Shown here: in pieces, positions 7,898-15,496 of the stretch
How positions within the stretch are numbered: position 1 is the first letter of the stretch
How the letters are laid out: each line of letters starts with the position of its first letter
Virus record (IMG/VR): IMGVR_UViG_3300030106_004411
Location: 1-42,130 of that record
Source of the DNA: a virus
Direction: 5' to 3' (one strand)
DNA: 42,130 nucleotides
Notes under the pieces: generated by a model
Databases searched by the model: none
Seen by the model: only the letters and a program-made list of their open reading frames with translations
What the model was told of the DNA's origin: nothing
Position numbers and translations under genes: made by a program

Positions 7898-9262
7898 ATG
7901 GCTTATAATACTGGAACGCTAAAAAGTAGTAATATTACTGCGGCTGCAACGTCAGCTGATGTGGGGCAAGCCCCGGATCAAAGACGGCTGTATGACTTTA
8001 GTGATAGAGTTGCTGAATTAGCACCAGATGAATCTCCATTTTTTGTATATCTTAGTAAGGTTGCAAAAGTACCTACAGATGACTCTGTGTTTAGATTCCT
8101 TGAGAATCGCTCACGAGTTGACTGGACAAACCGTAGTCTTTATGCTGATAGTGCGTTAAGTTCTGTAACGGCTGGCGTAAGTGGCACCATTGATTTTGAC
8201 GATGGGGCCGGAGATCAAATAGACTGGCTTGTTAAAGGTATGGTTGTAGCTATTGAAGTTGTTGATGGCAAATCACATGCTATCTTCAGGATTGATAGTG
8301 TTAGTGTAGGTACTACCGAAACTCGCTGTGATGTAACTTGTATGAGCGTTGGTAATGCCAGCGAATCTGGTTATAATGCAGTAGCTGACGGAGATGCCGC
8401 TCAGGTTATTGGTACTGCTTTTGCAGAAGGTACTGGTTCCCCAGATGTATGGTCTAAATCTTTAGACGATGATTTTGGGTATACCCAGATTTTCAAAACA
8501 GCAGCCGAACAGAGTAATACTTCTTTAGCAACTCGCTATCGTGGATATGCAGACGAATGGACTCGAATCTGGAATTTAAAGCTACGTGAACACAAGGTCG
8601 ATATTGAAAGAGCTATGTTGTTTGGTCAGCGTGGCAGGGCAAGTGGGATTCAAACTACTGAAGGTCTTGTAGGTAATATTATTGTAAATCGTCAAGCTCA
8701 AACCCCGGGTTCTATTTCCTATAGTTCCGGTGCTCCGTATTTTGCGGCAGCAGCTTCGACAGCAATTACCTATGATACATTTTTGTCTGATTTTGAAGTC
8801 TTTTTTGATCCTGCTCGTGGTGGAAGTAATAATAAACTAGCATTAGCTGGTTTACCTGTCATATCTTATTTTAATAAGTTAGGGCCGGGCTTCGTAACCA
8901 CAAGTTTGGAAACTGCTGGTGAAACCGAATCTCAATCTAATTTGTACAACTTCCAAGCTGTACAAAGAGAAGGTGCATTTGGTCATAGTATCATGCAATT
9001 AAATACTGTTCATGGTGATATGTCTATCATTAGAGAACCATTATTTAGAGGTATGACTGCTGGATTCTTATTGCTTGCTGACATGAAACATTGTGCTTAC
9101 CGTCCTCTCGTAGGAAACGGTGTCAATAGAGATACTCACGTTATTACGAATGTGCAACAGGGTGACGAAGACTTACGTAAAGATATGATTCTTACTGAAG
9201 CTGGTCTTGAAGTAACGATTCCTGAAACTCATATGCTATATTCAATGACTGATCTTAACTAG
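7898..9262 (+). CDS. major capsid protein
   Basis: 454 aa. The N-terminal region (DFSDRVAELAPDESPFF followed by VFRFLENRSRVDW) has the pattern seen in large HK97-fold coat proteins of phages with portals like this one, where an N-arm is followed by the E-loop. The second half includes an FFDPARGGSNNKLALAG loop and ends with a LTEAGLEVTIPETH strand, typical of capsid P-domain ends. An AAAAGGAGA site precedes the ATG. It follows the scaffold and precedes a decoration-type gene, fitting the head module. The exact fold subfamily cannot be assigned by eye. Confidence 0.88.
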   Translation: MAYNTGTLKSSNITAAATSADVGQAPDQRRLYDFSDRVAELAPDESPFFVYLSKVAKVPTDDSVFRFLENRSRVDWTNRSLYADSALSSVTAGVSGTIDFDDGAGDQIDWLVKGMVVAIEVVDGKSHAIFRIDSVSVGTTETRCDVTCMSVGNASESGYNAVADGDAAQVIGTAFAEGTGSPDVWSKSLDDDFGYTQIFKTAAEQSNTSLATRYRGYADEWTRIWNLKLREHKVDIERAMLFGQRGRASGIQTTEGLVGNIIVNRQAQTPGSISYSSGAPYFAAAASTAITYDTFLSDFEVFFDPARGGSNNKLALAGLPVISYFNKLGPGFVTTSLETAGETESQSNLYNFQAVQREGAFGHSIMQLNTVHGDMSIIREPLFRGMTAGFLLLADMKHCAYRPLVGNGVNRDTHVITNVQQGDEDLRKDMILTEAGLEVTIPETHMLYSMTDLN

Positions 9263-9271
9263 GAGTTAAGT

Positions 9272-9718
9272 ATGCGTAGTGATATTTTAAATGAAAACAG
9301 TAGCTATTCTAAAACGCTCAGAAAAGTAAAGCATGTTACTGAAGCAATTACTCTGACACCAGAGGATTCAGGAACACTTTTTCTTATTGATCAGGGCAGC
9401 GGTGCTTATGCTATTACACTACCTGAATGTGCAACAAAAGACAACGAGATGCTTGGATGGAATGCAGAATTTATTTTGCATACTGTAGCATCAAATGCTG
9501 TCACTATTGTTGCAACTGATGACGATGGAGATAATATTCATGGTCATGGTATTGATGGTGAAAATGCGGCTCAGACGGTAACTGAAGGTACTGGAGTTGA
9601 TGTTATTACTATTATTAGTGGTGCAACAAAAGGTGACCGGGTTAGTCTTGTGTCTGATGGCGACAGCTTCTATGCGTTTACCTTGGCAGCTGACAAAGCT
9701 CATATTACGTTTAGCTAA
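9272..9718 (+). CDS. putative capsid decoration protein
   Basis: 148 aa, nearly all beta by composition (Thr, Val, Ile, Asp, Gly; almost no proline), starting MRSDILNENSS. It lies 9 nt after the major capsid gene with AGGAG before its ATG. The repeated AITLPE, AVTIVATDDDGD and ISGATKGDR strands suggest a beta-sandwich or beta-helix cap like those decorating capsids or forming head fibers. The call rests on position and composition; a cryptic adaptor is the alternative. Confidence 0.6.
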   Translation: MRSDILNENSSYSKTLRKVKHVTEAITLTPEDSGTLFLIDQGSGAYAITLPECATKDNEMLGWNAEFILHTVASNAVTIVATDDDGDNIHGHGIDGENAAQTVTEGTGVDVITIISGATKGDRVSLVSDGDSFYAFTLAADKAHITFS

Positions 9719-9729
9719 AAATCTGAAAT

Positions 9730-9789
9730 TCAGGGTTAGAATCCTGATATAAAGATCAAGTGGTTAGGGGGTCAAACCCCTCTCCACTT
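9730..9789 (+). terminator. two hairpins after the decoration gene
   Basis: Hairpin one is TCAGG/CCTGA (9730-9747). Hairpin two is AAGTGG and AGGGG (9758-9770) paired with CCCCT and CCACTT (9777-9789), 11 bp with a 2x2 internal loop. No U-run follows, so this may be an RNA-processing or mRNA-end-protecting structure rather than an intrinsic terminator. It ends two bases before the next start codon. Confidence 0.5.
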
Positions 9790-9791
9790 CT

Positions 9792-10073
9792 ATGAAAATG
9801 TGTGTACATTGTCACGAACCTAATCCAGAAGGATGGTTTTATTGCAGGTATTGTAATAAAAAGGCTTCTGAGAGTAAATATACGGTTAATACAATTGTAA
9901 GAGATACGCCTTGGGCATCAGCTATTAGGCGTGACTTGCTAGGTGTTAGTAAAATTTCTATGGATGAAGATATTAAAAATAAAGCAGCTGAAAGACATCA
10001 AGAAATGCATAATAAAATCTTTCCAAAAAACGCAAAAAAATCTAGTGTTAAGATTAATACACCTAATGCTTAA
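9792..10073 (+). CDS. zinc-ribbon mini-protein in the head module
   Basis: 93 aa. The N-terminus holds two CxxC knuckles, CVHCHEPNPEGWFYCRYC, typical of a four-cysteine zinc ribbon. The rest is basic and helical with MDEDIKNKAAERHQEMHNKIF near the C-terminus. Similar short zinc-ribbon proteins recur next to capsid genes in marine podovirus-like genomes, function unknown. Two in-frame ATGs (9792 and 9798) exist and neither has an SD. The start abuts a stable hairpin, so translation may depend on coupling or unfolding. Confidence 0.75.
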   Translation: MKMCVHCHEPNPEGWFYCRYCNKKASESKYTVNTIVRDTPWASAIRRDLLGVSKISMDEDIKNKAAERHQEMHNKIFPKNAKKSSVKINTPNA

Positions 10074-10091
10074 TATAAAGGAGATAGCATT

Positions 10092-10187
10092 ATGAGCCCT
10101 TACGGTAAAGGAACATATGGAAGTAAAGTTGGGAGACCACCGAAAAAGAAAAAGAAAGCAAAGAAAAAAAAGCGTGGAGATAAGTAA
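10092..10187 (+). CDS. ultra-basic 31-aa peptide
   Basis: ATG at 10092 has a clear AAAGGAGA site. The peptide starts MSPYGKGTYGSKVGRPP and continues as a run of lysines. It has 16 Lys/Arg among 31 residues and no hydrophobic core, resembling an AT-hook-like or protamine-like DNA binder (GRPPKK is the core of AT-hooks). Its stop overlaps the next ATG (TAATG). Very short basic genes of this type are recurrent between head genes of marine phages. Role inferred: DNA or RNA binding, perhaps packaged with the genome. Confidence 0.65.
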   Translation: MSPYGKGTYGSKVGRPPKKKKKAKKKKRGDK

Positions 10188-10546
10188 TGGCTAATGAATT
10201 AAGAATAGAAGCTCAGTTAGATTATAGTAAAAGTGGAGTGAAGGAAATAAAACATGACTCTGTTTATGTGGATGTCTCTGGAGATTCATATAGTAAAACT
10301 ATACAAGAAATTGGCACTAGCAATGAGCAAATAAGTGTAGTATCTGATATTGCTACATATGGGTATATTTTTTTAAAAAATCTAGATTCAACTAATTATA
10401 TTGAAATCGCAGACGAAAACGATTCTAATTATTTTTGCAAATTAAAAGCAGGGGAGTTTTCTTTGTTTCGTGCTGCTGATAGTACTTATTGGGCAAGAGC
10501 AAATACATCCGCTTGCAATTTAGAAGTAACGGTGATTGAAGACTAA
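10187..10546 (+). CDS. structural protein, head-tail region
   Basis: 119 aa, beta-rich, starting MANELRIEAQLDYSKS. The central YIFLKNLDSTNYIEIADENDSNYF and the C-terminal WARANTSACNLEVTVIED look like a small beta-sandwich, as in receptor-binding or neck decoration proteins. No named family is recognised. It is tightly linked by one-base TAATG overlaps to both neighbours, so it belongs to the head-tail completion operon. Confidence 0.7.
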   Translation: MANELRIEAQLDYSKSGVKEIKHDSVYVDVSGDSYSKTIQEIGTSNEQISVVSDIATYGYIFLKNLDSTNYIEIADENDSNYFCKLKAGEFSLFRAADSTYWARANTSACNLEVTVIED

Positions 10547-11190
10547 TGGCTTATCAAAATTTTGACGTACAAATTCAAAACTTATTATCTATAGATAGCA
10601 CTACATTGTCTAGTATTCAAGATTCTTTGGATACATGGATGACAAACGGAGCAAAAGAAATAACCAATCTTATGCCCCAAGATATGCTTAATACTGTAGC
10701 AACAGAAAGCTCAGCATTTGTTCCCGATACTGGTTTAGCAGTTACTACTTATAAAATTTTAAAAGTTTACAGAAATGATGGCACCATAGATCAGCCTTGT
10801 AGAAGAATCCCTGCACTTTTAAGGGGACGTGCTACTGATCCAGACGATATGAACTATGCTACAGCTACAGACCCAGTTTATTATACTGAGCCTCAAACAG
10901 ATGGAACTATGAAAGTTATTATTTTACCTTCATCAAGTTCAAGTGTAGGTAAAGTAGTGTATGCAACACCACCTACTATTGATGCTAGTAGTGGTGGGAC
11001 TATTGCTGGATTTCCAGACGAAGCTGAATATTTGGTTATGCTATATGGTGCTATTAAAGCTGGTGAGTATCTTTTGGCGAAAAACGAAGATATTGAATTG
11101 CTGTCTCCTATTTTAGTGAATTTAAAGTCTGATTATCAGTCAGGGTTAGGAGCTCTTTATGGAAGACCACAAGAGGTTAGAGCACAATGA
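10546..11190 (+). CDS. head-tail adaptor-type protein
   Basis: 214 aa. The helical N-terminus (STTLSSIQDSLDTWMTNGAKEI) and a C-terminal helix (EAEYLVMLYGAIKAGEYLLA) flank a beta region. This arrangement is common to adaptor proteins that dock under the portal. The family is not certain. Its end overlaps the next ORF by 4 bp (ATGA). Context between capsid and fibers supports a connector role. Confidence 0.65.
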   Translation: MAYQNFDVQIQNLLSIDSTTLSSIQDSLDTWMTNGAKEITNLMPQDMLNTVATESSAFVPDTGLAVTTYKILKVYRNDGTIDQPCRRIPALLRGRATDPDDMNYATATDPVYYTEPQTDGTMKVIILPSSSSSVGKVVYATPPTIDASSGGTIAGFPDEAEYLVMLYGAIKAGEYLLAKNEDIELLSPILVNLKSDYQSGLGALYGRPQEVRAQ

Positions 11191-11483
11191 CATTTAAACA
11201 AATACTTTCAAGAGTAAGAATGGTGCATCCTGACGCAGGAGAAACTTATGTAAAAGCTTTGATTAATGATGCCTTGCTTGACTTGCGTAAGTATAAGGTT
11301 GTTAGAAGGCAGGCAAAAATAGATACAGTTACTGATCAGCGTTGGTATAATATTGGAGATAGAAATTCTAACTTACGTGTAGATAAAATTTATTCAGTTG
11401 CTTATAAGGATTCTGACGGTAATTATCGAAAGATTCCTAGACTAACTGATCATTATAGTATTACAAATGTGGATGAAAAATAA
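11187..11483 (+). CDS. small adaptor-like protein
   Basis: 98 aa, starting MTFKQILSRVRMVHPDAGETY, with a helix-rich front (VKALINDALLDLRKYK) and a beta-strand rear (QRWYNIGDRNSNLRVDKIYSV). This resembles the first part of phage adaptor proteins that start with an alpha-helical segment followed by a wedge. It ends exactly where the next ORF starts (TAATGG), and the two together (223 aa) match one adaptor in size, so the gene may be a natural split of one ancestral protein. Confidence 0.65.
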   Translation: MTFKQILSRVRMVHPDAGETYVKALINDALLDLRKYKVVRRQAKIDTVTDQRWYNIGDRNSNLRVDKIYSVAYKDSDGNYRKIPRLTDHYSITNVDEK

Positions 11484-11860
11484 TGGCTTACGATTATCCA
11501 GAAGATTATCTTGCTTGGTATAACACAGGAGATAGGATTGCTCTCGTTACAAGTAAGAACACTTCAAGTAAAAATAGATTTGAATCAATAGACGAATCAA
11601 CAAGCAATGGGTTGCTGATTGAGTATAGTGCTCAACCAAGGGAAATAGAAAAACTTTCTGATGTTCCAGAAGTGGACGATACTTTGCATCCTGCACTTGT
11701 TAATTATGTTAATTGGAAACTTTTTGAAGATAGAATGGACGAGGCTAGTGCTGCTGCATCCGGCAAATATCGTGCTCTTTGGGAAATTAAAGTACGACAA
11801 GAAGCTGGTAGAGATAAGGTCGGTGGCCAAAGAGCTATCGTTCCATTCGGATTAAAATAG
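11483..11860 (+). CDS. adaptor-like protein, second half
   Basis: 125 aa from an ATG overlapping the previous stop by one base. YPEDYLAWYNTGDRIALVT then LLIEYSAQPREIEKLSDVPEVDDTLHPALVNYVNWKLF-type motifs (here cited in part) occur in the C-terminal halves of phage adaptors, where the last helix packs on the portal. Together with the preceding 98-aa ORF it looks like a split adaptor. Independent function cannot be excluded. Confidence 0.65.
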   Translation: MAYDYPEDYLAWYNTGDRIALVTSKNTSSKNRFESIDESTSNGLLIEYSAQPREIEKLSDVPEVDDTLHPALVNYVNWKLFEDRMDEASAAASGKYRALWEIKVRQEAGRDKVGGQRAIVPFGLK

Positions 11861-11862
11861 AT

Positions 11863-11916
11863 ATGCCCATGTCAAAATTCTCGGGCGGTAAGGCATACAC
11901 AATACAAGGAGATTAA
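11863..11916 (+). CDS. possible 17-aa peptide
   Basis: A short frame from ATG at 11863 (MPMSKFSGGKAYTIQGD) fills the gap between two structural genes and contains the AAGGAG ribosome site of the next gene. No SD precedes it. It may be spacer sequence. Confidence 0.2.
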   Translation: MPMSKFSGGKAYTIQGD

Positions 11917-11919
11917 ATT

Positions 11920-12261
11920 ATGGCAAGGACTGCACTTCCAAGTGTTTCTAGATATACTGTTCTAGAACAAGGAAATATTACACTCGGGCAAGCTGGAGTA
12001 GCATTTTTATCAGATACAAGTACGTATACACCACCAACTGGATTGGTTGTTGTAGCGATTCAATTTACAGAAGATACTTTATTTGACTCTAGCGATGCAA
12101 CTACAGCAGAATCATATTGGCCTACAGACGCTCAAGGTGGCTCTGGAACAAATAGCGATGCTATTAACCAGACAACTATGCCTCAAGGTATGACAATATA
12201 TGGAAGGTGGAAAACAGTAGCTTTTGACTCTGGCTCTGCATTTCTGTACTTAGCTCCTTAA
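11920..12261 (+). CDS. small beta-rich structural protein
   Basis: 113 aa, starting MARTALPSVSRYTVLEQG, with beta composition and glycine/threonine loops (VGVVVIQF-like strand, then TIYGRWKTVAFDSGSAF at the end). AAGGAG lies 6 nt upstream. No enzyme motif. It probably forms a small neck or decoration subunit, as similar single-domain beta proteins do between adaptor and fiber genes. Function inferred from place only. Confidence 0.65.
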   Translation: MARTALPSVSRYTVLEQGNITLGQAGVAFLSDTSTYTPPTGLVVVAIQFTEDTLFDSSDATTAESYWPTDAQGGSGTNSDAINQTTMPQGMTIYGRWKTVAFDSGSAFLYLAP

Positions 12262-12264
12262 AAG

Positions 12265-12396
12265 ATGTCAAAATTAGGAGTAAAACTTAGCATTGTGAAT
12301 ACTGTCCTTCAGACAGCTCGCCTTGCAAGGGATTTGTGGAAAAAAATTATAGATACCTTTACAAACGAACAAAGATTGTGGAAGGATATTGTTTAA
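12265..12396 (+). CDS. 43-aa basic amphipathic peptide
   Basis: ATG at 12265 follows the previous stop by 3 nt. The product starts MSKLGVKLSIVNTVLQTARL and ends NEQRLWKDIV, one amphipathic helix with tryptophans. No SD is clear; coupling to the upstream stop is likely. Unknown role. Confidence 0.5.
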   Translation: MSKLGVKLSIVNTVLQTARLARDLWKKIIDTFTNEQRLWKDIV

Positions 12397-12418
12397 AAGC
12401 ATTTTAGGAGATTAAGCT

Positions 12419-13405
12419 ATGGCAAGTTTAACAAATCAAACAGTTGCTTCAAGTTATGAGCAATTGTTACATACAGATACAGATGGGGGACTTTCTACTT
12501 CTTTAGTTGCAATTAAAGATGGTGATAATGGTATTACGTCTGCTTTAAAATTGGCGAGAGATAAGGTAGAAGTTTTACCTTCTGGAGCAGATAGCACAAC
12601 TGCATTTGAAGTGTCACAAAATGACGGAACTGCTATTTTAACTATTAATTCTACAACTCCCGGGGCAACGGTTACAGGTACATTGGGAGTTACTGGAGCT
12701 GTTGATTTTGATAGTACAGTACAAATTGATGGAACTACGACTTTAGGAGCTAATACTAGTGGTCAAGACCTTTTAATATATGGAGCAGCTTCAGGAAGTT
12801 ATTGGGAGTTTGATGCAAGTCAAAATTCATTTAGCTCTGTAGGAGCAGCAGCAACATCTGCACCTAAATTTGGTGTTGGTGTAGTCAATCCTGACTATGC
12901 TTGTGATATAAGAACCGATACAGGTGGTGGTGGATATGCCGCTTTTTTCTGGAATGGTGGTGATGGCGGAGATAGATATGGAATAACAGTAAGAGGTGGA
13001 GCTGCGAATCCTTCGAGTACAAATACAATTTATTTTAATGCTACTGATAGCGATGACGACCAAGTAGGTTATCTTTGGAATACAGATAATACTTTTGCAT
13101 TGGTTGATCCCTCTGATGAAAGATTAAAAGATAACATTAGAGATACATCTGTTAAAGGTCTTGACTCTATTAAAGCTATGAAAGTAAGAGATTTTGAGTG
13201 GAAAAAAGGTGGTAGTACAATGGTAGGAGGATTTGTTGCTCAAGAAATGGATGATGCTTTTTCACCTGCTGTTGCAAAGCCTGATTGGGAAAAAGGGAAA
13301 ACAAAAGACGAAATTATGTGGGGTGTTTCAAGAGAAAGGCTTGTTCCTGTATTGGTAAAAGCCATTCAAGAGCTAGAGACAAGAGTAGCAACTTTAGAGG
13401 GTTAG
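12419..13405 (+). CDS. tail fiber/appendage with S74 self-cleaving chaperone
   Basis: 328 aa. An N-terminal attachment region (about 1-85) is followed by a beta-helix-like GTLGVTGAVDFDSTVQIDG stretch. From S232 there is a peptidase S74 intramolecular chaperone: the signature SDERLKDN, then GGFVAQEM, and a C-terminal coiled coil (LVKAIQELETRVATLE). In this family the Ser of SDxR cuts the chain after trimer folding, releasing the chaperone. AGGAG precedes the ATG. Its first 85 residues are paralogous to the next gene, suggesting both dock at the same site. Confidence 0.85.
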   Translation: MASLTNQTVASSYEQLLHTDTDGGLSTSLVAIKDGDNGITSALKLARDKVEVLPSGADSTTAFEVSQNDGTAILTINSTTPGATVTGTLGVTGAVDFDSTVQIDGTTTLGANTSGQDLLIYGAASGSYWEFDASQNSFSSVGAAATSAPKFGVGVVNPDYACDIRTDTGGGGYAAFFWNGGDGGDRYGITVRGGAANPSSTNTIYFNATDSDDDQVGYLWNTDNTFALVDPSDERLKDNIRDTSVKGLDSIKAMKVRDFEWKKGGSTMVGGFVAQEMDDAFSPAVAKPDWEKGKTKDEIMWGVSRERLVPVLVKAIQELETRVATLEG

Positions 13406-13408
13406 GAT

Positions 13409-14326
13409 ATGACAGCTTTAACAGGACAAACAATAGCATCTAGTTACGAGCAAGTTCTTCATGTAGATACTGACGGTGGTGGTAATGGTAATAACTTATT
13501 AGCTATCAAAGATGGTGATAACGGAACAACTTTTGGGTTAAAAATAGCTACAAATAAAGTAGAGGTAATTCCCGGCTCTGATGATGCAAATGCATTTGAA
13601 GTGTCTACGGCAAGTGGAACCCCAATACTAACAGTTAATTCAAGCACTTCTGTAGTCACAATTACAGGCGATGGAGTTGTTACAGATGACTTAACTCTAA
13701 ACTCTGATTCGGCTGTTTTTAATATGGGGGCTGGTAACGATTTTACTATTACACATGATGGTACAACAGGTGCAACTATTGCAGGGAATCCATTAACACT
13801 TGACTCTGGAGCAGATATTGTTTTAGATGCTGATGGAGCTGATATTATTTTTAAAGATGGTGGAACATCTATCGGTACATTTACTAATAGCTCTTCTGAC
13901 TTTGTAATTGCTTCTAATGTTAATGATAAAGATATTTTAATTAAAGGTGTTGATAATACTGCTGCAATTACAGCCGCAACTTTTGATATGTCAGATGCTG
14001 GGTCATTGTCATTAAATAATAATTTAACTTTAGCAGCTACTAAAATTTTATACTTAGATGGAGGTGGAAATAGCTATATACATGAAGCAGCGGCTGACCG
14101 TGTTATTATTGTAGCAGGAGGAGAAAATAGAGTCGTAGCAAATGCTACTGGAGTGGGTTTTGGTAAAACTCCTTCTAAAAAAATTGCAATAGGAATGGCA
14201 ACAAGCGATTTAGATATCGAAGATGCAGGTACAGCTAGTGCATCTTCTAGTGGAAGTGTGAATGCTTGGATTGAAGTAAGGGTTGGAACTACAGATGGTT
14301 ATATTAAAGTTTATGACACTAAGTAA
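13409..14326 (+). CDS. fiber paralog without chaperone
   Basis: 305 aa. The N-terminus (TGQTIASSYEQVLHVDTDGG, then LLAIKDGDNG and FEVSTASGTPILTVNSS) is clearly homologous to the preceding fiber. The body is a run of Asp/Gly/Thr beta strands (VLDADGADIIFKDGGTSIGTF). The end, ASASSSGSVNAWIEVRVGTTDGYIKVYD, is a small cap and no S74 motif is present. It lies 3 bp after the S74 fiber, a tandem duplication in which one copy lost or replaced the chaperone. Probably a virion appendage. Confidence 0.75.
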   Translation: MTALTGQTIASSYEQVLHVDTDGGGNGNNLLAIKDGDNGTTFGLKIATNKVEVIPGSDDANAFEVSTASGTPILTVNSSTSVVTITGDGVVTDDLTLNSDSAVFNMGAGNDFTITHDGTTGATIAGNPLTLDSGADIVLDADGADIIFKDGGTSIGTFTNSSSDFVIASNVNDKDILIKGVDNTAAITAATFDMSDAGSLSLNNNLTLAATKILYLDGGGNSYIHEAAADRVIIVAGGENRVVANATGVGFGKTPSKKIAIGMATSDLDIEDAGTASASSSGSVNAWIEVRVGTTDGYIKVYDTK

Positions 14327-14337
14327 GGAGATACTTA

Positions 14338-14499
14338 ATGCTTAAATTAAGTGAAATTGAAAAACGAATTTCTGAAATACCAGTACAGATTGAACAATTA
14401 AAAACAGAGAACAACCAATTACTTGGTTACAAGCAAGCTATTATAGATAGGCTAGATGAAAAAGAAAAAGCTGACGAAGACAAAAAGGATAAGAAATAA
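14338..14499 (+). CDS. 53-aa coiled-coil protein
   Basis: ATG at 14338 with AAGGAGA upstream. MLKLSEIEKRISEIPVQIEQ and the following LKTENNQLLGYKQAI form a heptad coiled coil; the C-terminus is a charged KADEDKKDKK tail. The stop abuts the next ATG. It is the first of eight mini-proteins before the endolysin and lacks a membrane span, so it may be a partner of the membrane proteins that follow. Confidence 0.7.
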   Translation: MLKLSEIEKRISEIPVQIEQLKTENNQLLGYKQAIIDRLDEKEKADEDKKDKK

Positions 14500-14736
14500 A
14501 TGGATGCTCAATCAGTATTAGGATTGATTGAACAATATGGACTTCCTGTAATATTGTTAGGAGCAGCTATATATGCCCTTTATCGCTTTATAGTGTTCAG
14601 TCTCTATGAGGTTAAGAATGAATTTGGTAGACGACACGAAGACAATGCAAAGGCGATGTCCGAAGTGAAAGTTTCTTTAGGTGAAATTAAGTCTGACTTA
14701 CGACTCCTTGTGGGTCTTATGAGTAAACAAAATTAA
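14500..14736 (+). CDS. small membrane protein, holin-like
   Basis: 78 aa. One membrane helix (about residues 12-35, YGLPVILLGAAIYALYRFIV) is followed by a cytoplasmic coiled coil (RRHEDNAKAMSEVKVSLGEI). This N-in or N-out one-span plus coil plan recurs in the next two genes. Such proteins are often annotated as holin or Rz-like, but a pore function is not shown. It starts immediately after the previous stop. Confidence 0.7.
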   Translation: MDAQSVLGLIEQYGLPVILLGAAIYALYRFIVFSLYEVKNEFGRRHEDNAKAMSEVKVSLGEIKSDLRLLVGLMSKQN

Positions 14737-14742
14737 ATTATT

Positions 14743-15063
14743 GTGAGTAAGATAGAAGAGTCATCAGGTGTATCTTTCAGTCTTTCATTCCTTATACAAA
14801 TACTTACAGCAATTGTACTTGGAGTATGGGGTTTTTCTGAACTGTCTAATCGTATTAGCTTTCTTGAAACTGTTACTGGAAAGCACGAAGAATCGATCGC
14901 AGATATTGAGACAACTATTTTAGAGTCGCAGGATAAACCAATTAGTTCTGACTGGGTACAAAATACAAGCTTAAGGTTTATAGAAGAAAGAATTGCAATA
15001 CATCAGTCAGAGATTGAAAGACTAAGTGAAAAAGTTTATGAATTGGCACAGAAAATAAAATGA
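14743..15063 (+). CDS. membrane-anchored coiled-coil protein
   Basis: 106 aa from GTG at 14743. One membrane span (about residues 9-30, SLSFLIQILTAIVLGVWGF) is followed by about 70 residues of coiled coil (RISFLETVTGKHEESIADIE; ERIAIHQSEIERLSEKV). That plan suits an inner-membrane spanin (i-spanin) as well as a holin accessory protein. The end overlaps the next ORF by 4 bp. Confidence 0.65.
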   Translation: MSKIEESSGVSFSLSFLIQILTAIVLGVWGFSELSNRISFLETVTGKHEESIADIETTILESQDKPISSDWVQNTSLRFIEERIAIHQSEIERLSEKVYELAQKIK

Positions 15064-15320
15064 ACCCTTTAAGTGTATTTGCTGAATATGGAGCAATAGG
15101 AGTAGTTATACTTTTGTTTGCAGGACAGATAGTATTCTTACAAAAAACTTTAATGGGTAAATTAAACGAAATTGAAGAAATTTGTATTAAGCTTATAGAC
15201 AGGTGGAATCGTAGTGATGAAGTTAGAGACAGGAGGCACGAAGATATGATGAAAGAAATTGATGATCTTAGTGATTCTGTAGCGTATTTGAAAGGTAGAA
15301 TAAATGGCAGAGCATCGTGA
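15060..15320 (+). CDS. membrane-anchored coiled-coil protein
   Basis: 86 aa. N-terminal membrane span (about residues 8-27, YGAIGVVILLFAGQIVFL), then a basic/acidic coil (KLNEIEEICIKLIDRWN; HEDMMKEIDDLSDSVAYLKG). Same plan as the two genes before it, with enough similarity in the RRHED stretch (DRRHEDMMKEI versus GRRHEDNAKAM) to suggest a duplication family. Overlaps both neighbours by 4 bp. Confidence 0.65.
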   Translation: MNPLSVFAEYGAIGVVILLFAGQIVFLQKTLMGKLNEIEEICIKLIDRWNRSDEVRDRRHEDMMKEIDDLSDSVAYLKGRINGRAS

Positions 15321-15487
15321 AAAAAGACCCTGTACTTGCAGGTGCAATTGCAGTAGTAGCAGCGATGATAATGTCAGCAATAAAACCAATTTATCCGCAG
15401 ATATATTGGGGAGTACTCATAACTCTTTTGATTTATGGGATTCAACTCCTATTAAAACGAAATGGATTTTCGTGGAGAAAGAAATAA
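15317..15487 (+). CDS. two-span membrane mini-protein, holin candidate
   Basis: 56 aa from GTG at 15317 (GTGA overlap with the preceding stop). MKKDPVLAGAIAVVAAMIMS gives the first membrane helix (about 7-22) and YWGVLITLLIYGIQLLL the second (about 30-46), with a basic KRNGFSWRKK tail. Two short spans, small size and a basic C-terminus fit class II holins better than any neighbour. This frame is preferred over the 71-codon frame at 15304 because of the hydrophobic pattern and coupling. Confidence 0.65.
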   Translation: MKKDPVLAGAIAVVAAMIMSAIKPIYPQIYWGVLITLLIYGIQLLLKRNGFSWRKK

Positions 15488-15496
15488 CGGAAGGCA

